Made by a program: the position numbers and the translations under genes. This document shows, one piece after another, positions 53,274-56,670 of a stretch of DNA of 56,670 nucleotides. Under the pieces are notes generated by a model. That model was not told where the DNA came from and made no database searches. It saw only the letters and a program-made list of their open reading frames with translations. How positions within the stretch are numbered: the first letter of the stretch is position 1; every line of letters begins with the position of its first letter. The stretch is from JAMIFV01 sp035906055 (GTDB lineage: Bacteria; Pseudomonadota; Alphaproteobacteria; Rickettsiales; JABCZZ01): positions 1 to 56,670 of the forward strand of contig JAMIFV010000057.1 in NCBI GenBank assembly GCA_035906055.1. The letters are read 5' to 3'.

Positions 53274-53972
53274 ATGGATCTGCAGGCATATCAGCGCGAC
53301 GGCTACTGCATCGAAGAGAACGTATTCAGCGACGAGGAGTGCGCAGCTCTGATAGAAGCCTCTACAAAGCTGGACAGTTACACAGGCGGAACGTTTCGCC
53401 CGCAGATGATGCCGCACCGTACGGATGAAATATACCTGCAGGCATTGCGCAAGCGCAGAATTGTGGATTCCATCGCGCAGGCCGTAGGTGGCAGGCCGGT
53501 AGGCTTGCAGACCGAGCAGTTCTACTGCAAACCCGGCACGCGCGGGTTCTCGCTGCATCAGGATAATTTTTTTGTGGAAGCGCCGTTCGGCGTATTTGCG
53601 TCCGCCTGGTGCGCGCTTACGGATACCTACATGGAAAAAGGCGGGCTTATCGTATATCCCGGCACGCATGCGGTGCGCGGCTCCGGGCGCGGTGAGACGT
53701 TGCCGGTGCGCAAGATCGAAGTGGCGAAGGATTCCGGGCAGGACCCCAACGCCAATAACGAGGAAACCGTGGTGCCGCCTGAGTTCAAACCGTTTAATGC
53801 CAGAGTGCCCAAAGGCGCGGCGCTTTATATCCACGGGCATCTGGTGCATGGCTCCAACCCCAACCAGACGCAGGAATGGCGGCATGTGCTGCTTTCCACC
53901 TACATAAAAGAAGGCGAGACATTCCGCCCCGGCAATTACGCCCGGCGCGCGCCCGTGCAGCTCTACGGTTAA
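53274..53972 (+). CDS. Phytanoyl-CoA dioxygenase-like (PhyH) oxygenase 3
   Basis: A 232-aa protein of the PhyH/ectoine-hydroxylase family: DGYCIEENVFSDEEC at the N-terminus, the metal motif H95-Q-D97 in SLHQDNFFVE, LTDTYMEKGGLIVYPGTH, H192 in YIHGHLVHGSN and R203 for 2-oxoglutarate. It starts 9 bp after the glycosyltransferase gene and is the last gene of the plus-strand operon. Third oxygenase of this type in the cluster. Confidence 0.85.
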   Translation: MDLQAYQRDGYCIEENVFSDEECAALIEASTKLDSYTGGTFRPQMMPHRTDEIYLQALRKRRIVDSIAQAVGGRPVGLQTEQFYCKPGTRGFSLHQDNFFVEAPFGVFASAWCALTDTYMEKGGLIVYPGTHAVRGSGRGETLPVRKIEVAKDSGQDPNANNEETVVPPEFKPFNARVPKGAALYIHGHLVHGSNPNQTQEWRHVLLSTYIKEGETFRPGNYARRAPVQLYG

Positions 53973-54048
53973 TACTTGCAAAAGCGCACCAGCCTAGCCA
54001 TACTCGCCCTTTATTCAATAAAAAACTCTTAAAAATTGGGGGTATACC

Positions 54049-55593
54049 GTGAGCCTATCGCGTTATTTTGTACGCAAGTCCATTGCGACCATTCAGGCGG
54101 AGTCCGATTCCAAAGACCTTAAACGTTCGCTTTCCGCGCTCAATCTCGTGAGCCTTGGCATCGGTTGCATCATCGGCGCCGGTATTTTCGTGCTTTCAGG
54201 TAACGCCGCAGCCAATCATGCGGGCCCGGCCATTGTGCTTTCATTCGTTATCACCGGAATTGCCTGCGCGCTGGTGGCATTCTGCTATGCGGAGCTGGCT
54301 TCGGTGCTTCCCGTGTCGGGCAGCGCCTACACCTATGCCTATGCGACGCTGGGCGAAGTGATCGCCTGGGCGATGGGGTTGTTGCTTGTCCTCGAATACG
54401 GCCTTGCGTCCGCCACGGTGGCGGTGGGCTGGGCGGGATACCTCAATAATATCCTTATCAATATCGGCGTCATGATCCCGCCGGAATTGGCGGCTCCCTA
54501 CGGCCAGAAGATCACGGTGGCGACCGAATCGCTGCGTCCCTTCTATGAAACGCACGGCTACACGTTCGGTGCGAATAACGAACTGCTCAGCGCCGGTAAA
54601 CAGGTGGTGGGTGTGTTCAATCTCCTGGCATTTGCAGGCATTGCCGCCGTTACGGCGATGTTGGTGGTGGGCGTCAGCGAATCCGCCAAGGTGAATAACG
54701 TTATCGTGTTCGTCAAGGTGGCGGTGGTATTGCTGTTCATCGGCATCGGCGCGTTCCATATCGACCCCGCCAACTGGACGCCGTTCATCCCCGAGCAGGT
54801 GAGCGACCTGTTGCCCGATGGTAAGGAAATCCATAAATACGGCCTGTTCGGCGTGCTTTCCGGCGCCAGCGCCATTTTCTTCGCCTATATCGGTTTTGAA
54901 TCGGTTTCCACCGCCGCGCAGGAAGCGAAGAACCCGCAACGCGACATCCCCATCGGCATCCTGGGCTCGCTGGCGGTGTGCACCGTGCTTTACATGGGGG
55001 TTTCCGCTGTGCTTACCGGTGTTGTGCCGTATAAGGACCTCGGCGTTGCCGAACCGATCGCGCTGGCGGCGGACCATATGCACCTGCCGTGGTTCTCTTA
55101 CCTCATCAAGCTTGGCGCGATTGCCGGCCTCAGTTCCGTGATGCTGGTTCTGGTCTACGGGCAGACCCGCATCTTCTACATGATGGGCAAGGACGGCCTG
55201 CTGCCCGGCCTGTTCTCCAGGATGCATCCCAAATTCCAGACGCCGCATCTCAGCACGATTCTGGTGGGCGCATGCGTTGCCTTTGTTGCCGCGACCTGGC
55301 AGATTCACGATCTGGGTAATCTGGTGAGCATGGGCACACTGTGCGCGTTCGTCATCGTATGCTTCAGCGTGCTGTACCTGCGCTACACCGCGCCGGAACT
55401 CAACCGTCCCTACCGCTGCCCGCTGGTGCCGGTCATTCCGGCACTGGGTATCCTTATTTGCGCCGGGCTGATGTATAGCCTGGGTGCGCAGGTGTTTGTA
55501 CAGCTTTCATGGTATTTCATCGGCGGGGTGCTGGTGTATCTGGTCTATGGCCAGTTCAACAGCAAGCTGCGTTCCCGAGTGCCTTCCATTTAA
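54049..55593 (+). CDS. APC family amino-acid permease (CAT-like)
   Basis: A 514-aa transporter with about 14 helices. GCIIGAGIFVLSGNAAANHAG is the APC substrate/unwound helix 1, FCYAELASVLPVSGSAYTYAYATLGEVIAW and FFAYIGFESVSTAAQEAKNPQRDIPIGI are its other signatures. The layout is that of cationic amino-acid transporters, but substrate is not certain. GTG 54049 follows GGGGG. It is independent of the biosynthetic operon upstream. Its 3' end lies in a long palindrome. Confidence 0.88.
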   Translation: MSLSRYFVRKSIATIQAESDSKDLKRSLSALNLVSLGIGCIIGAGIFVLSGNAAANHAGPAIVLSFVITGIACALVAFCYAELASVLPVSGSAYTYAYATLGEVIAWAMGLLLVLEYGLASATVAVGWAGYLNNILINIGVMIPPELAAPYGQKITVATESLRPFYETHGYTFGANNELLSAGKQVVGVFNLLAFAGIAAVTAMLVVGVSESAKVNNVIVFVKVAVVLLFIGIGAFHIDPANWTPFIPEQVSDLLPDGKEIHKYGLFGVLSGASAIFFAYIGFESVSTAAQEAKNPQRDIPIGILGSLAVCTVLYMGVSAVLTGVVPYKDLGVAEPIALAADHMHLPWFSYLIKLGAIAGLSSVMLVLVYGQTRIFYMMGKDGLLPGLFSRMHPKFQTPHLSTILVGACVAFVAATWQIHDLGNLVSMGTLCAFVIVCFSVLYLRYTAPELNRPYRCPLVPVIPALGILICAGLMYSLGAQVFVQLSWYFIGGVLVYLVYGQFNSKLRSRVPSI

Positions 55594-55701
55594 CCGTGCA
55601 CGTCGTTACCCTTCGGTCTCGGTGTGCTCATGTACTAACTTGTACACTGCGCGCACCTCGCCTTGGTTGCCTCGTGCACAATTAAAGCGAAAGCACTCGG
55701 G
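55574..55701. repeat. 128-bp imperfect palindrome over the permease 3' end
   Basis: CCCGAGTGCCTTCCATTTAA (55574-55593) and onward to 55601 pair with the reverse of 55674-55701 (TTAAAGCGAAAGCACTCGGG side), and a weaker inner pairing includes TGTAC/TGTACA around 55630-55645. The left arm contains the last codons of the permease. It could be an inserted palindromic element or a transcript-stability structure. Confidence 0.6.
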
Positions 55702-55713
55702 CTAAAACATAAA

Positions 55714-55741
55714 AAGCCGTTGCCGGTGATGGCAACGGCTT
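55714..55741. terminator. Bidirectional intrinsic terminator
   Basis: AAGCCGTTGCC (55714-55724), loop GGTGAT, GGCAACGGCTT (55731-55741), flanked by A- and T-runs on both sides. It can end both the permease transcript and the convergent transposase transcript. Confidence 0.85.
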
Positions 55742-55755
55742 TAATATTGGCATAA

Positions 55756-56670
55756 TTAAAGAAATGGGGGGCTGGAAAGTACAAATTTGATAGCCCTTTT
55801 CTTTCTTTGTGATCTCAACCCCCGGTGGATTTTTATTTTTTCCTTGAGATGCGCGAATGTTCCTTCGAGGTGGTTTATGGTAGGCGGTATTGCGAGGCTT
55901 GGTATATCGCGACAGGTAAAGAGGCTGTGCAGGTTATCCTGCAATGAGGTGAAAGCGGCTCGCACCGCCCTGTGTTTGTAGTCTGCATGTTCGTTGCGTT
56001 CCTCCAGGAAATGCCTGTGCCGCTCTTTCAGGCTATAGAATGCGTGAATGAAATCGCTGTGCTCCCTGTCACAAAGCGATTTCATTAATGCGCTGAGTTC
56101 CTGCCCGCAGGGGCTTTTGGGGCGGTCGGTGAGGTAGCGTCGCACGATAGCCTTCTGGTGGAAGAGACACATCTGGATGGGCACGGGCCCAAGCATCCTG
56201 CGGATAACGCCATAGTAGCCGCGCCTGCCGTCGATGGTGACGCTTTTAATGCGGATTCCAGCTTCCTGCAGCTCGCGCAGGCCGCTGCGGATGTGCTTTA
56301 CACCTTCGGTTTTAATCTCGCGGAACCAGATGACGCGCCGTGTGTCATGGAAGCACAGGTAACCGTAATCACGGCCGAAGAAGGTGGCATCCACCAGCAG
56401 GTTGATGGCGTGGGATGGAGGCTCCACCTGAAGGCCTTCAGGAACGTCAATCCGGTCAAACGCGGCGGTCAGCGTGGGATAGGAAATGTCCAGCAGGGAA
56501 CATAACTGCGATAAGGTGCGCCGGCCAAACAGCCAGTCACGATAGTAACGGCGCCAGTCAGGCGTTCGGTGTCCCGATGCTCGCCAGCGATGCAGGCAAT
56601 ACGTGCATTTGTACGATTGAAGGCCGCGTTTCAGACCATTCTTTTTAGTCGAACTCCGGTGGCACTTAGG
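55756..56670 (-). mobile_element. Transposase with N-terminal zinc ribbon, 5' end beyond window
   Basis: An open frame of 304 codons without stop to the right edge. The first visible residues form a zinc ribbon (PKCHRSSTKKNGLKRGLQ then YKCTYC), followed by an HTH-like segment (LFGRRTLSQLCSLLDISYPTL). Then come the transposase core LVDATFFGRDYGYLCF, KSVTIDGRRGYYG, IQMCLFHQKAIVRRYLTDRP and NHLEGTFAHLKEKIKIHRGL, with acidic residues as in DDE enzymes. It resembles the IS256-like 'variant Zn-binding' transposases. The GTG at 56425-56427 is internal, not the start. Ends of the element were not found in the window. Confidence 0.75.

Overview
The window looks like chromosomal DNA of an alphaproteobacterium with medium GC content and short intergenic gaps. 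Alphaproteobacterial signs are the 23S rRNA with an extended helix 9, the adenosine-kinase-type PfkB protein, an ArsR regulator, a ribB fused to a decayed GTP cyclohydrolase domain, and a prepilin peptidase. The 23S and 5S genes form a unit with their own promoter and no 16S or tRNA-Ile/Ala upstream. That arrangement is well known in Rickettsiales and uncommon elsewhere. Palindromic repeats inside or directly against genes, one of them in frame inside ribE, and an ankyrin-repeat protein also recall that order or other host-associated lineages. The GC content and the retained riboflavin genes do not fit classical Rickettsia. I therefore place it only as a deep or unusual alphaproteobacterium.

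Layout. 1-325: two dispersed repeats. 325-9193: housekeeping and envelope genes (EAL phosphodiesterase, adenosine kinase, a pilin fused to an NHL propeller, rho, a GT87 mannosyltransferase-like protein, NfeD and SPFH). 9194-16312: a split Yej-type peptide ABC system (yejA and yejB separated by orphan genes and a LuxI/GNAT-like acyltransferase). 16314-19205: an SDR epimerase, a DCC-DUF4166 fusion and a divergent ArsR with a clear operator. 19202-20546: prepilin peptidase coupled to a ParDE toxin-antitoxin pair. 21478-26621: rpiB, glyA, nrdR, ribD, ribE and ribB(X), with unusual repeats. 26749-33172: orphan proteins, secF, murJ and a GT39 glycosyltransferase.

33304-36742: the 23S-5S operon with promoter, processing stem and terminator. 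37011-43355: small proteins, a 272-bp element with perfect terminal inverted repeats, an entericidin-like lipoprotein, trmL, tRNA-Leu(CAA), a VOC protein, a tandem pair of novel paralogues and an HD-type dGTPase-like protein.

43573-53972 is the most unusual part. It holds a thiamine-diphosphate E1 alpha/beta pair without E2 or E3, three SAM methyltransferases, two glycosyltransferases and three Fe(II)/2-oxoglutarate-type oxygenases, in tight operons that diverge near 49555. I read it as a biosynthetic locus for a decorated surface glycan or small metabolite; the product is unknown. The window closes with an amino-acid permease, a long palindrome, a terminator and the 3' part of a zinc-ribbon transposase that runs off the right edge.

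All functional names rest on motif recognition by eye. No database search was possible.
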